From assembly GCA_037720595.1 (NCBI GenBank), contig JBBJLW010000009.1, positions 1-64,000 of the forward strand: a stretch of DNA of 64,000 nt. The letters run 5' to 3'. Positions 1-8,625 of this stretch are shown here, one piece after another. The notes under the pieces were generated by a model, which saw only the letters and a list, made by a program, of their open reading frames with translations, did not search any database and had not been told where the DNA came from. Both the position numbers and the translations under genes were made by a program. Each line of letters opens with the position of its first letter. Within the stretch, counting starts at the first letter, position 1. The DNA comes from Gaiellasilicea sp037720595. Lineage in GTDB: Bacteria > Actinomycetota > Thermoleophilia > Gaiellales > Gaiellaceae.

Positions 1-414
1 GAGGAGCCGGATCACCTCGATCGCCTCCTCCAGGAGCTCGAGCCGCTCATCCGGCGCAGGCCAGCGATCGCCGAGCACATGCTCGTTCAGGTTCTCGCCG
101 GTGCCGAGCCCGAGGAAGAAGCGGCCCGGCATGAGCGCACCGCAGGTGGCGGCCGCGTGGGCGACGATCGCTGGATGCGTGCGAATCAGCGGGCACGTGA
201 CACCGGTGCCGACGCGCAGCCTCTCGGTCGAGGCGGCGATGGCTCCGATCACGCTCCAGACGAAACCGCTCTGTCCCTGCCGGTCGCTCCACGGATGGAA
301 GTGGTCGGAGATCATCGCGAGCTCGAAGCCCTCTCCCTCCGCGCGTGCGGCGTTGCGCACGAGCTCGAGCGGGACGTGCTCCTCCGACGAGAGCCAGTAG
401 CCGAACGTGGTCAC
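1..414 (-). CDS. LLM-class F420-dependent oxidoreductase (partial)
   Basis: Only the first 138 codons are present; the frame is open to the left edge. It starts at a GTG (412-414) giving VTTFGYWLSSEEHVP. The segments SDHFHPW, GTGVTCPLIRTHPA and MPGRFFLGLGTGENLNEH are typical of the bacterial-luciferase fold in F420-dependent dehydrogenases of the F420-G6PD-like subgroup. Such enzymes transfer hydride between a substrate and coenzyme F420 in the cytoplasm; the substrate cannot be read from the sequence. It is divergent from bolA, 59 bases away. The family assignment is firm; the use of F420 rather than FMN is inferred from subfamily resemblance. Confidence 0.8.
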   Translation of the reverse strand, partial: MTTFGYWLSSEEHVPLELVRNAARAEGEGFELAMISDHFHPWSDRQGQSGFVWSVIGAIAASTERLRVGTGVTCPLIRTHPAIVAHAAATCGALMPGRFFLGLGTGENLNEHVLGDRWPAPDERLELLEEAIEVIRLL

Positions 415-473
415 AAGCGGCGGTCGTTCCGCGTCGTCTCGGGCGCGAAACGTGAGACGGCTACGATGATCCG

Positions 474-716
474 ATGACCGGCGCCGACACTCTCGACACG
501 CTTCTTCGTCGGGCCTTTCCCGACGCGAGCGCACTGACAGTGGAGGATCGCACCGGCGGCGGCGACCATTTCCAGGTGACCGTCGCAAGCGACAGCTTCG
601 ACGGACTCTCGCTCGTGGAGCAGCACCGCCTGGTCTACGACGCACTCGCGGCTCCGCTTGCCGACGGGTCGATTCACGAGCTTCGGATCAAGACGACACG
701 AGGAGCGAAGCCATGA
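474..716 (+). CDS. bolA: BolA family protein
   Basis: An 80-residue protein of the usual BolA length. The core FQVTVASDSFDGLSLVEQHRLVY matches the BolA strand-helix pattern, with the conserved SDSF segment and the C-terminal IHELRIKTTRG strand. BolA proteins bind a [2Fe-2S] cluster together with monothiol glutaredoxins and act in iron-sulfur trafficking. The stop overlaps the start of the glutaredoxin gene in an ATGA, so the two are translationally coupled, which supports a BolA-Grx complex. The ATG at 474 is the only start that fits. Confidence 0.88.
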   Translation: MTGADTLDTLLRRAFPDASALTVEDRTGGGDHFQVTVASDSFDGLSLVEQHRLVYDALAAPLADGSIHELRIKTTRGAKP

Positions 717-1087
717 GCACGACGGACGCCACTGACCTGCGCGAGCAGATCCAGACGATCATCTCCACCGAGCCGGTCAGCCTGTTCATGAAGGGAACGC
801 CGCAGCTCATCATGTGCGGCAACTCGGACCGCGCCCTGCGCGCGCTCCACGCCGCCGGCGCAGCGGTCACCGCCGTCGACGTCCTGCCCGACCCGCAGAT
901 CCGCCAGGAGCTCTCGGCGATCTCGGGTTGGCCGACGATTCCCCAGATCTTCATCAAGGGCGAGCTGATCGGCGGCGCCGACATCGTCGAGGAGCTCGCG
1001 GCGAGCGGGGAGTTGCGGCAGAAGCTCGACACGGCGCTCGGGACCGAGCGCGAGGCGGCCGTCAAGGTCACGGCGCTGACGACCTAG
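713..1087 (+). CDS. grxD: Monothiol glutaredoxin, Grx4/GrxD type
   Basis: A 124-residue monothiol glutaredoxin. VSLFMKGTPQLIMCGNSDRA carries the active-site region (Cys35) with the KGTP motif, followed by the cis-proline segment WPTIPQIFIKGELIGGADIV and its GG-D glutathione-binding turn. Family members carry bridging [2Fe-2S] clusters and partner with BolA, encoded just upstream with an ATGA overlap. The odd point is CGNS in place of the canonical CGFS: the Phe after Gly is Asn. The cluster-ligating Cys, Lys27 and the cis-Pro are kept, so function is probably retained. Confidence 0.9.
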   Translation: MSTTDATDLREQIQTIISTEPVSLFMKGTPQLIMCGNSDRALRALHAAGAAVTAVDVLPDPQIRQELSAISGWPTIPQIFIKGELIGGADIVEELAASGELRQKLDTALGTEREAAVKVTALTT

Positions 1088-1111
1088 CGCGCGAGCCGAG
1101 CGCAACGCACG

Positions 1112-1139
1112 CTTAACGGCCCGCTTAGGGCACGTTAAG
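1112..1139. promoter_or_regulatory. Imperfect inverted repeat upstream of htrA
   Basis: CTTAACG (1112-1118) and CGTTAAG (1133-1139) enclose GCCC/GGGC (1119-1122, 1128-1131), giving a near-complete 11-bp stem with one bulged base. It lies 25 bases after the grxD stop and 24 bases before the htrA ATG. No T-tract follows, so an operator is as likely as a terminator. The central part ACGGCCCGCTTAG (1116-1128) recurs once downstream of htrA with one change (2374-2386). Confidence 0.4.
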
Positions 1140-1162
1140 ACGCTGGCGGTACAACAATTCCC

Positions 1163-2341
1163 ATGAACGCGCGCAGTTTCCTACTCCGGGCGTCGGGCCT
1201 CGTCGCCGTCGCCTTCCTCGGCGGCCTGGTCGCGCTCGGAGGCGTTGCGCTCACAGGCGGCCTCGGCGACGGTACGACGACCGTCGTGGAGACATCCCCT
1301 GCTCCTGCGGCAGCGGCCCCGGCCGTCGCCGACGGTCGCCTCTCGATCAGCGATATCTACGACCGTGCCGCTCCCGGCGTCGTCCAGATCACCTCGACCT
1401 CCCGCCCGCCGGCGGATGATCTAGGCGCCCCCTCGACACCCTCCGGCTCGGAGCAGGCGCTCGGCTCGGGCTTCGTCCTCGACAAGGCCGGCCACATCGT
1501 CACGAACTACCACGTGATCGAAGGTGCCGACACGATCGAGGTCAGCTTCTCGAACCAGGACACGCTGACAGCGAAGCTCGTCGGCACCGATCCTTCCACC
1601 GACCTCGCGGTTCTGCGGGTCGAGACCAGCTCCCGGAGCTTGCGGCCGCTCGAGCTCGGGGACTCCGACATCGTGCGAGTCGGTGACCCCGTGATCGCGA
1701 TCGGCAATCCCTTCGGGCTCGACCGGACGGCGACCGCGGGGATCGTCAGCGCCTTGCAGCGCCCCATCACCGCCCCGAACGGGTACACGATCGACCACGT
1801 GATCCAGACGGACGCACCGATCAATAGAGGCAACTCCGGCGGGCCGCTGCTGAACGACCGCGGGCAGGTGATCGGAGTCAACTCGCAGATCTCCACCGGC
1901 GGCGGCGCGACAGGCAACGTCGGGATCGGCTTCGCTGTCCCCTCGAAGACGGTCAAGGCGATCGCGGCCCAGCTCATCGACAGCGGCCGCGTCGACCGGG
2001 CTTTCATCGGGATCGGCGGCACGACGATCGAGCCGGAGCTCGCCCGCCAGTTCCGGCTCCCGGTCGACGCGGGCGTTCTCGTCGAGCGCGTCGGCGAGGC
2101 GACGCCCGCTGCCCGCGCCGGCCTCAAGGCCGGGACGAGCGACACCGTCGTCGCGGGCCAGAGCTACACGCTGGGCGGCGACGTGATCGTGGCCGTGGCC
2201 GGAAAGCGCGTCGCCTCGCTCGAGGAGCTGCGCGACGTGCTCGCCGAGCACAAGCCGGGCGATTCCGTCCAGCTCGAGATCTATCGCGGCAACGAGCAGC
2301 AGACGCTCGAGTTGACGCTCGGACGGCAGCCTGTTTCCTAG
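1163..2341 (+). CDS. Membrane-anchored HtrA/DegP-type serine protease with PDZ domain
   Basis: A 392-residue S1C (HtrA) protease. Residues about 8-30 form one hydrophobic anchor, followed by an Ala/Pro/Thr-rich linker. The trypsin-like domain (about 60-265) shows the triad His117 (VTNYHVIEG), Asp147 (DPSTDLAVLRV) and Ser225 (INRGNSGGPLL). A C-terminal PDZ domain (about 285-385) contains GVLVERVGEATPAARAGLK. The protein should sit outside the cytoplasmic membrane and degrade misfolded envelope proteins. It is monocistronic between two regions sharing the ACGGCCCG-YTTAG motif. Confidence 0.92.
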   Translation: MNARSFLLRASGLVAVAFLGGLVALGGVALTGGLGDGTTTVVETSPAPAAAAPAVADGRLSISDIYDRAAPGVVQITSTSRPPADDLGAPSTPSGSEQALGSGFVLDKAGHIVTNYHVIEGADTIEVSFSNQDTLTAKLVGTDPSTDLAVLRVETSSRSLRPLELGDSDIVRVGDPVIAIGNPFGLDRTATAGIVSALQRPITAPNGYTIDHVIQTDAPINRGNSGGPLLNDRGQVIGVNSQISTGGGATGNVGIGFAVPSKTVKAIAAQLIDSGRVDRAFIGIGGTTIEPELARQFRLPVDAGVLVERVGEATPAARAGLKAGTSDTVVAGQSYTLGGDVIVAVAGKRVASLEELRDVLAEHKPGDSVQLEIYRGNEQQTLELTLGRQPVS

Positions 2342-2373
2342 CGCGCGAAGACCCATGAAGGGTCGCTCCGTTC

Positions 2374-2386
2374 ACGGCCCGTTTAG
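2374..2386. repeat. ACGGCCCGTTTAG, second copy of a motif flanking htrA
   Basis: This 13-mer differs from 1116-1128 at one position (T for C). One copy precedes htrA and the other precedes the next gene, both upstream of plus-strand genes, so a shared promoter or operator element is possible. A small GACCC/GGGTC stem (2350-2354, 2360-2364) lies just before it. Confidence 0.3.
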
Positions 2387-2449
2387 TAAAGAGACCGCGC
2401 GCCGCGCCCCTGCCGAGGGTGGCTCGGGGACGTGGCTACCCTTGCGGCG

Positions 2450-2806
2450 ATGGAGCCGCAGGAACCGCGACGGGGCAGTCTGCTCCTCGAGCACGAGCTG
2501 CTCGAGGAGGAGCTCTGGGCCGACGACGACGACGCCGACTACACCGGCTGGTTCTGCGTCCGCACCGACCCCTTTCCGTGCCCGGCCGCCGGCTGCGTCT
2601 TCGTCGCAGATTTCATGACCGCCGCGCATCTCGTGCTCGTCTGGGAGGAGCGCGACGACCCGAACCTCCTCTGGCACGCCCAGCGCGCCATGGAGGTCGG
2701 CCGGAACCCGCGTGTCATCTCCTACGAGCGCGGCTTTGGGCCGAGCGCCTCGTACTACGCCTGGGAGGCGGCCGGACGCCCGGTGCATGGCGTCAGAGGG
2801 AAGTAA
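2450..2806 (+). CDS. Conserved hypothetical protein with Cys/His pair
   Basis: A 118-residue acidic protein (counted from the ATG at 2450; a GTG at 2432 would add six residues). It has no family I can name. The middle reads FPCPAAGCVFVADFMTAAHL, a C-x4-C followed by a His about 13 residues later, which resembles a degenerate zinc-finger, followed by DDPNLLWHAQRAMEVGRNPR and a Tyr-rich C-terminus. Its last 20 bases overlap the start of the carboxylate-amine ligase gene, so the two are probably co-translated. Confidence 0.6.
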   Translation: MEPQEPRRGSLLLEHELLEEELWADDDDADYTGWFCVRTDPFPCPAAGCVFVADFMTAAHLVLVWEERDDPNLLWHAQRAMEVGRNPRVISYERGFGPSASYYAWEAAGRPVHGVRGK

Positions 2807-3779
2807 CTTCGGGCGCAGCCTGACCCTCGGCGTCGAGGAGGAGCTGATGCTGCTCGACCCGGTGTCGTTTGAGCTCGCGCCCGGTGTCGAGCGGCTGCTG
2901 GGGCCGCCCGGCCTGAAGACGGAGCTCTTCGCGTGCCTCGTGGAGACGAACACGCCGATCTGCGAGAGCGCAGCAAAGGTGCTCGCGGAACTCGTGCGGT
3001 TGCGAGCGGTCGTGCGAACGGCGGCCGCACGCGAAGGGCTCGTCGTCGCGGCCACCGGAAGCCACCCGTTCTCGGTTCCCGAGGAGCAGGAGATCGTGCC
3101 GGAGCCGCGCTATCTCGCGCTGCTCGAGGAGCGGCCCTCGGCCCGGCGGCAGCTCGTCTGCGGGTTGCACGTGCACATCGGGATGGAGAGCTTCGAGCGC
3201 TGTCTCGAGACGCTCGAGTTCGTCCTGCCCTGGCTGCCGGCGATGCTGGCCGTCTCGCTCAACTCCCCGTACCTGGACGGCGGGGACATCGGCTGTCTGT
3301 CTGCACGCGAGTGCCTTCTGCTCGAGCTCACGCGCGCAGGCGCGCCGCCGCTTCTCGGCGGCCGCGCAATCTGGAACGAGACTGTCGAGCGCGCGGGCGG
3401 TGACTACACGCGGATCTGGTGGGACGTACGCCCACATCCCCGCCTCGGCACGCTCGAGGTGCGGCTGCCCGACCAGCCGACGAGCGTGCGCCGCTCGGCG
3501 GCAATCGCGGCGCTCGTGCAGGCGCTGTGTTCGTCCGTCGAGCCGGTCGAGCCGGTCGATCGTGACGTGTACCTGGGGGCGCGCGCCACCGCCGCATCCG
3601 GCCACGCGCCGGTCGCGGAGCTGCTCGCGCGCGTCGAGCCGGCGGCGCGCAAGCTCGGGACCTGGGAGTTCGTCGAGGTGCTGCGCGACCCGCCCGAGGC
3701 GCATCGTCAGCTCGAGGTCGGACGACGCGACGGACTCGTCGCCGTCGCGACCGACCTCGTTGCGCGATCGACCGAGTAG
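2787..3779 (+). CDS. YbdK-type carboxylate-amine ligase (GCS2 family)
   Basis: About 330 residues. It begins with the family signature LTLGVEEELMLLDP; the acidic run binds Mg-ATP. Later conserved stretches are LVETNTPICESA, LVCGLHVHIGM, WDVRPHPRLGTLEVRLPDQP. YbdK-type proteins make weak gamma-glutamylcysteine ligase activity and join an amino group to a carboxylate with ATP; the physiological substrate is not evident. The ATG at 2787 is chosen because homology starts a few residues later and it overlaps the upstream gene by 20 bases. A longer in-frame start at 2712 would add a non-homologous Arg/Pro-rich tail. Confidence 0.85.
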   Translation: MASEGSNFGRSLTLGVEEELMLLDPVSFELAPGVERLLGPPGLKTELFACLVETNTPICESAAKVLAELVRLRAVVRTAAAREGLVVAATGSHPFSVPEEQEIVPEPRYLALLEERPSARRQLVCGLHVHIGMESFERCLETLEFVLPWLPAMLAVSLNSPYLDGGDIGCLSARECLLLELTRAGAPPLLGGRAIWNETVERAGGDYTRIWWDVRPHPRLGTLEVRLPDQPTSVRRSAAIAALVQALCSSVEPVEPVDRDVYLGARATAASGHAPVAELLARVEPAARKLGTWEFVEVLRDPPEAHRQLEVGRRDGLVAVATDLVARSTE

Positions 3780-3806
3780 GCTCGCGGCGACTGAGTAGGC
3801 TCGCGG
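3774..3806. repeat. Tandem 14-bp repeat at a stop codon
   Basis: GAGTAGGCTCGCGG occurs at 3774-3787 and again at 3793-3806, period 19. The first copy contains the TAG stop of the ligase gene and the second lies directly before the GTG start of the permease gene. It looks like a local duplication that lengthened the spacer. Confidence 0.6.
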
Positions 3807-3807
3807 T

Positions 3808-6800
3808 GTGCTCCGCTCCGCGCTCTTCGTGCTCGGGCTCGCCCTGCGGCGGCTCGGCCGCGGGACCGGCGCAACCGGGCTCGTCGTGCTCGGGATTGCG
3901 CTCGGCGCCGCCGTGGTCGTCGGTGTCCGCGCGGGGACAACCGTCGCGCAGGATCGTGCCGTCGCGCAGGCGGTCGAGCGGATTCCGGAGGGCTCGCGCT
4001 CGGTGCGAGCCGTCTGGTTCGGCGTTCCGGGTCAGTCCGACGACCCACAGCCGGCGCTCGACGAGCGGGCGCGCGAAGCGCTGCGCCGCGCGGGAACGCC
4101 GCGGCCGCACTCGCTCGTTCTCTTCCGCGAGACGACGATCGCGGGCGACTTCGCCGGACTGGGCGGCGTCGAGGGCCTCGGGAGCTGGGTCGAGCTCCGC
4201 TCCGGACGACTGCCGCGCGAGTGCCGGCCCGAGCGCTGCGAGGTGCTTCGCCTGCGCGGAGACGGCCGGCTGCCGAGGCCTTCAGGCCCTCGTCTCGTCG
4301 AGGTGGGCGAGGCGGCTCTCGCCTCGGGCGTCCTCTTTGGCGATTTCCTGGCGCCGACCGACAACGCTCTCGCCGACGCCGAGGTGAGCCCGGCGGTCGC
4401 GGCCGCTGCCGGCTATCACCGGCCCGCGCCGCCGCCGCTCTTTCTTGCCGAAGGCGTGGCGACTCTCGCGGAGGCACCCGCGCTCGCCCGGATCTACCGC
4501 AGCTACGCGTGGGTGGCGCCGCTCGAGGCGGGCACGCCGCGGCTCTGGGAGATCGACGACCTCACCGCGGGGATAACGCGGGCCCGCTCCGAGCTGCAGG
4601 CGCGGACGACCTCCTTCGACCTGAGCGCGCCCGTCGAGGAGCTGCGCTCGGCGCAGGAGGAGAGCCGCCGGGCCGGGCACCGGCTGGCCCTCGTCGGCGG
4701 CGAGGCAGCCGCGCTCCTCTTCGCCTTCGCGATCCTCGCCGCGATGACGCTGCGCCGCGACCTGCGCGCGGCGCGCCGGCGACTCGCGTGGTACGGGGCG
4801 CGCGGGTGGCAACTCGGACTGCTCACGACGGTCGAGACCGGCCTCATCTCGGTGATGGGGACACTCCTCGGCTTCGCGGTGGGTCTCGCCGGCGGCGCGC
4901 TCGTGGCCGAATCGGCCGGCGCTCCGATTGGCGAGGTGTTGGCGCAGAGCGTGATCTCCGGCCGCGGACTGCTGCTCGTCGCCCTTGTCGCTGTGGGTGC
5001 GACGGTCGTGCTGGCCGCGACCGTCTCTTCGAGCCCACAGCGGCTCGGACGCGCACCCGTCTCGCCGCTCGACCTTGCGGCGATCGCCGCCGCCGCCCTC
5101 GTCATCCTGTCGCTTCGGCGCGGCGACGACGAGGGCGACCTCGTGCTGCTCCTGCCTGCGCTCGTCACCTTCGCTGCGGCGGTCGGGGCTGCGCGACTTC
5201 TGCGCCCGGCCTTGCGAGCCGCAGAGACCCTTACCCGCGCTCGCTCGCTCGGGCTGCGCCTGGCCGTACTCTCGCTCGGGCGCAACCCCGGTTACGCGGT
5301 AGCGGCGACCTCCTTCCTCGTCGTCAGCTTCGGTCTCGCGCTCTTCGCGGAGACCTACCGGGCGACGCTCAGCGCCGGCGAGCGCGACGGCGCCGCGTTC
5401 GCGGTCCCGCGCGACTTCGTCGTGCAAGAGGATCTGCGGCGGCTGATTCCGGTTCTCGATGCTGCGTCGCTCGATCGTTTCCGCGAGCTCAGACCCGAGA
5501 CGGATGTCGCTCCGGTCCTGCGGCTGAGCGGCGGCGTTGGCCGCCAGGAGGGGAACTCGGGAGTGACTGTGCTCGGCCTGCCACCGCGGCTGCTGCCCGA
5601 GCTGGAGTGGCGCGACGATTTCTCGAGCCACTCGCGCGCCGAGCTCGCGCGTGCCCTGACAGGGCTCGATCGTGACGTCTCGATTCCGCTCGAGAGGCGT
5701 CGCGAGCTCGTCGTCCGGGCCCGCGGGGATGCCGTCAACCTTGCGGCGGAGCTACGCACCGAGCAAGGACGATTCCTGAGAATCGAGCTCGGAGTCGTCG
5801 GTCAGGAGCCGTTGCGCGCAGCCATCCCGCCGGAGGCTCGTTCGGGCTCGCTCGTCGGGATCGCGATCGAGCCTGCGACGAGGTTGCAGGAGCGCGGCGC
5901 CGATGCGGGACAGGCGCAGACGGGTCGCTTCCGGTTGCTCTCGCCGCGCCTCGAAGGCTGGTTCGGCGTCGGCGGCGCGAGGCTCGACGATCGCGTCGTC
6001 ACCTACACGCTCACGAACCAGGTGGTCACGCGGTTGCGACCGATCGGGCGCAGCGACCTCCAGCCGGTAGCCGTCTTCGTGACGCCACGCCTGGCAGCAG
6101 CCGCAGCCGCGGACGGGACCCTTCCACTTCAGGTCGCAGGCGAGCGGGTCACAGTTCGCGTGATCGGCGTGCTCGAGCGCTTTCCGACCGTGTCGGGCCA
6201 GGCGGTGGTTGGCCGGCTCAACGGCCTGCTCTCGCTGCTCAACGGGGAGCGACCCGGCGCAGCGCGCGTCAACGAGGTGTGGATCGGAGCGGAGAAAGGC
6301 GGCGTGGCAGCCGTTGAGCAGCGGCTCGCCCAGCCGCCGTTCGACGTGTTGAAGGTGACGTCGCGGCGGGCGCTCGAGGCCGAGGCGCGGCAGGATCCGA
6401 TTGCGCACGCAACGCTGCTCGCACTCGCCGTCGCGGCGCTCGTGGCGCTCGGGCTCGCGCTGACCGGGATCCTGCTGACGGTGCTCGGCGACCTGCGCGA
6501 CGAGCGCGGCGAGCTCTTCGATCTCGAGGCCGAGGGCGCCGCGCCCCGGCTACTGCGGCGGATCGTCAGGCTGCGCGCCCTCACCGTCGCGCTGGCCGGC
6601 CTGCTCGCCGGGGCGCTCACCGGGCTGGCTCTCGGCGCGGTCGTGACAGATCTCGTCTCGCTCACCGCCCGTGCGACCGCGGCGGAGCCCCCGCTCCGGC
6701 TCGCGGTCGATTGGACGATCGTCGGCTGGGCGGTGGCGGCGTACGCACTCGCGGCGCTCGCGCTCGTGGTGCTCGCCACACGTAACGCCTTTCCGAACGA

Positions 6801-6834
6801 CGGCGCGCCGGGTCGCGTGGAGGCGATCGAATGA
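3808..6834 (+). CDS. FtsX-like ABC transporter permease
   Basis: A 1008-residue integral membrane protein starting at GTG 3808. An N-terminal membrane segment (GLVVLGIALGAAVVVGVRAG) is followed by a large extracytoplasmic region, an FtsX-type core (LFAFAILAAMTLRRDLRAAR with several more hydrophobic helices to about residue 470), another extracytoplasmic region and a second C-terminal FtsX core (LALAVAALVALGLALTGILL onward). The length and twin-core layout match large MacB/LolC-like permeases. These exporters use ATP to move or pull lipids, lipoproteins or peptides at the membrane; the substrate is unknown. Its TGA overlaps the ATP-binding gene in an ATGA. Confidence 0.88.
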   Translation: MLRSALFVLGLALRRLGRGTGATGLVVLGIALGAAVVVGVRAGTTVAQDRAVAQAVERIPEGSRSVRAVWFGVPGQSDDPQPALDERAREALRRAGTPRPHSLVLFRETTIAGDFAGLGGVEGLGSWVELRSGRLPRECRPERCEVLRLRGDGRLPRPSGPRLVEVGEAALASGVLFGDFLAPTDNALADAEVSPAVAAAAGYHRPAPPPLFLAEGVATLAEAPALARIYRSYAWVAPLEAGTPRLWEIDDLTAGITRARSELQARTTSFDLSAPVEELRSAQEESRRAGHRLALVGGEAAALLFAFAILAAMTLRRDLRAARRRLAWYGARGWQLGLLTTVETGLISVMGTLLGFAVGLAGGALVAESAGAPIGEVLAQSVISGRGLLLVALVAVGATVVLAATVSSSPQRLGRAPVSPLDLAAIAAAALVILSLRRGDDEGDLVLLLPALVTFAAAVGAARLLRPALRAAETLTRARSLGLRLAVLSLGRNPGYAVAATSFLVVSFGLALFAETYRATLSAGERDGAAFAVPRDFVVQEDLRRLIPVLDAASLDRFRELRPETDVAPVLRLSGGVGRQEGNSGVTVLGLPPRLLPELEWRDDFSSHSRAELARALTGLDRDVSIPLERRRELVVRARGDAVNLAAELRTEQGRFLRIELGVVGQEPLRAAIPPEARSGSLVGIAIEPATRLQERGADAGQAQTGRFRLLSPRLEGWFGVGGARLDDRVVTYTLTNQVVTRLRPIGRSDLQPVAVFVTPRLAAAAAADGTLPLQVAGERVTVRVIGVLERFPTVSGQAVVGRLNGLLSLLNGERPGAARVNEVWIGAEKGGVAAVEQRLAQPPFDVLKVTSRRALEAEARQDPIAHATLLALAVAALVALGLALTGILLTVLGDLRDERGELFDLEAEGAAPRLLRRIVRLRALTVALAGLLAGALTGLALGAVVTDLVSLTARATAAEPPLRLAVDWTIVGWAVAAYALAALALVVLATRNAFPNDGAPGRVEAIE

Positions 6835-8390
6835 CTGCTCTCGTCGAGGTTCGTGACGTCTTCCGTGTCCATCCGAGCGCCGAGGGCGGCGTCGCCGCGC
6901 TACAGGGTCTCACCCTGAGCGTGCGCAGGGGCGAGGTGTGCGTCGTGCTCGGCCCGAGCGGCTCCGGCAAGTCGACGCTCGTGCGGATCGTGGCCGGCTT
7001 CGAGCGGCCGTCGGCGGGATCGGTTCGCGTCGCGGGTCTCGATGTTGCCGCGCTTTCGCCGAGCCGGGCTGCGCGCTACCGCTCGGAGCTGCTGGGCTAC
7101 GCCGATCAGCATTACTGGCGGGCGCTTGCCGGCGAGCTGACCGCGAAACAGCTCGTAGGCGTACAGCTCGGGCTCGCCGGCGTGCCCGCGGCGAGACGCG
7201 ACGCAAGGGCCGGCGAGCTGCTCGAGCGCGTCGGGCTCGGCGAACGGGGCGAGGCGCGCCCGCGCGAGCTGTCCGGGGGCGAGCAGCAGCGGGTCGCGCT
7301 TTGCGCCGCGCTTGCCCACCGGCCGCGCCTCCTCGTCGCCGACGAGCCGACGGGAGAGCTCGACGCGGAGACGGCGCGCGGCGTGCTCGAACTCGTCGCC
7401 GAGCTCGTCCGCGAGCAGGGGACGACGGCGCTCGTCGTCAGTCACGACCCCGCCACGATCGAGCACGCCGATCGCGTCGTCCAGATCCGCGACGGGCGTG
7501 TCAGCGACGAGCGTCTCGTCGGCGCAGGCGGTGACGACACTGTCGTTGTCGGCCGCGGCGGCTGGTTACGGCTCCCGGAAGACCTGCTGCGCTCGGCCGG
7601 GATCTCCGACCGCGCCACCGTCAGCATCCACGCCGACCACCTCGTCGTCGCCGCGTCGGCGAACGGCGACGCTCGTGTTGATTCAACACAAGCTCCGTCC
7701 CAACCGCGCAGCCACGCCATTCTGGAGCAACGTAGTGTTGTTCCAACACAAGCGCTGCTCGCGACGCGCGAACTGACCCGCAGCTTCGGCGAGGCAACGC
7801 CGATCGACGGGCTGACCGCGTCCTTCTCCGGCGGGCGTCTCTACGCCGTCACCGGGCCCTCGGGCTCCGGGAAGACAACGCTGCTGCACCTGCTCGCCGG
7901 GCTCGACCTCCCCGACGCGGGAGACGTCGTGCTCGACGGCGTCTCGCTGGGTTCGCTCGACCGCGCGGGCCGAGCCGAGCTCCGCCGCACGCGACTCTCG
8001 TATATCGGGCAGACCGTCGGGCTCGTCCCGTTTCTCGGCGCGCGCGAGAACGTCGAGCTCTCGCTCTCGCTGCGCGGTGTCGATCGCGACGAGGCGCGAG
8101 GGCGCGCGGTCGACGCGCTCGCGTCGGTCGGCCTCGCCGAGCACGGGGAGCGCCCGGTCTCCGAGCTCTCGGCGGGTCAGAGGGAGCGCGTCGCGATCGC
8201 TCGGGCGGTCGCCGCTCGCCCTCGCGCAATCGTCGCCGACGAGCCCACCGCGCGACTCGACGGGGCGAACGCGCTGGCCGTCGGAGCTCTCTTCGCGGAG
8301 CTCGCGCGCGCTACCGGCGCGGTCGTCGTCTGCGCCACGCACGACCCGCTCCTGATCGAGCAGGCGGACGAGGTCCTGACGCTAGGCTAG
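6831..8390 (+). CDS. ABC transporter ATP-binding protein with two fused ATPase domains
   Basis: A 519-residue fusion of two nucleotide-binding domains. Domain 1 (about 1-225) has Walker A GPSGSGKSTLV, signature LSGGEQQRV and Walker B LLVADEPTGEL. Domain 2 (about 300-519) has GPSGSGKTTLL, LSAGQRERV and AIVADEPTARL. MacB/LolD-type ATPases normally have one domain and dimerise, so this pair is covalently joined to serve the single large permease encoded just upstream (ATGA overlap). The linker holds two copies of an AT-rich palindrome with codon use unlike the rest of the gene (7675-7689 and 7735-7749). Confidence 0.9.
   Translation: MTALVEVRDVFRVHPSAEGGVAALQGLTLSVRRGEVCVVLGPSGSGKSTLVRIVAGFERPSAGSVRVAGLDVAALSPSRAARYRSELLGYADQHYWRALAGELTAKQLVGVQLGLAGVPAARRDARAGELLERVGLGERGEARPRELSGGEQQRVALCAALAHRPRLLVADEPTGELDAETARGVLELVAELVREQGTTALVVSHDPATIEHADRVVQIRDGRVSDERLVGAGGDDTVVVGRGGWLRLPEDLLRSAGISDRATVSIHADHLVVAASANGDARVDSTQAPSQPRSHAILEQRSVVPTQALLATRELTRSFGEATPIDGLTASFSGGRLYAVTGPSGSGKTTLLHLLAGLDLPDAGDVVLDGVSLGSLDRAGRAELRRTRLSYIGQTVGLVPFLGARENVELSLSLRGVDRDEARGRAVDALASVGLAEHGERPVSELSAGQRERVAIARAVAARPRAIVADEPTARLDGANALAVGALFAELARATGAVVVCATHDPLLIEQADEVLTLG
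7675..7689. repeat. Palindromic element GTGTTG-N3-CAACAC, copy 1
   Basis: A perfect 6-bp inverted repeat around ATT, followed by AAG. It lies in the interdomain linker of the double ATPase and is read as R-V-D-S-T-Q-A. Copy 2 lies exactly 60 bases (20 codons) downstream and copy 3 is in the NAD synthetase gene. Confidence 0.75.
7735..7749. repeat. Palindromic element GTGTTG-N3-CAACAC, copy 2
   Basis: The same 6-bp arms around TTC, again followed by AAGC. It is read in the same phase as copy 1, giving S-V-V-P-T-Q-A, and is also in the linker between the two ATPase domains. Confidence 0.75.
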
Positions 8391-8396
8391 TTCGCG

Positions 8397-8615
8397 ATGG
8401 CGACGCAGACCGAGACGATTCAGGTGAGCGGCGTCCGCTGCGAGCGCTGTGTCGGCAGGCTCGCGGGTGCGATTCGCAACCATGACGGCCTCGAGGCGGC
8501 GAATGCGAACCTGATGGGACAGGTCGCGCTCTCGTGGGACGACGAGAAGACCTCGCGCGAGGCTCTCGTCGGCGCGCTCGCGAAGGCGGGCTTCCGCGAG
8601 GTTCCTGGGTTCTAG
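8397..8615 (+). CDS. Heavy-metal-associated (HMA) domain protein
   Basis: A 72-residue single-domain protein with the ferredoxin-like HMA pattern: IQVSGVRCERCVGRLAGAI contains the metal-binding C-x2-C, and a C-terminal ALAKAGFREV helix completes the fold. Free HMA proteins of this size (CopZ-like) bind and carry Cu(I) or a similar soft metal in the cytoplasm. It starts 6 bases after the ATPase gene, so it is likely in the same operon as the exporter; no metal ATPase is nearby. A Met usually precedes the first Cys region in CopZ (MxCxxC); here it is Val-Arg-Cys. Confidence 0.85.
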   Translation: MATQTETIQVSGVRCERCVGRLAGAIRNHDGLEAANANLMGQVALSWDDEKTSREALVGALAKAGFREVPGF

Positions 8616-8625
8616 CCCTTCGTTC

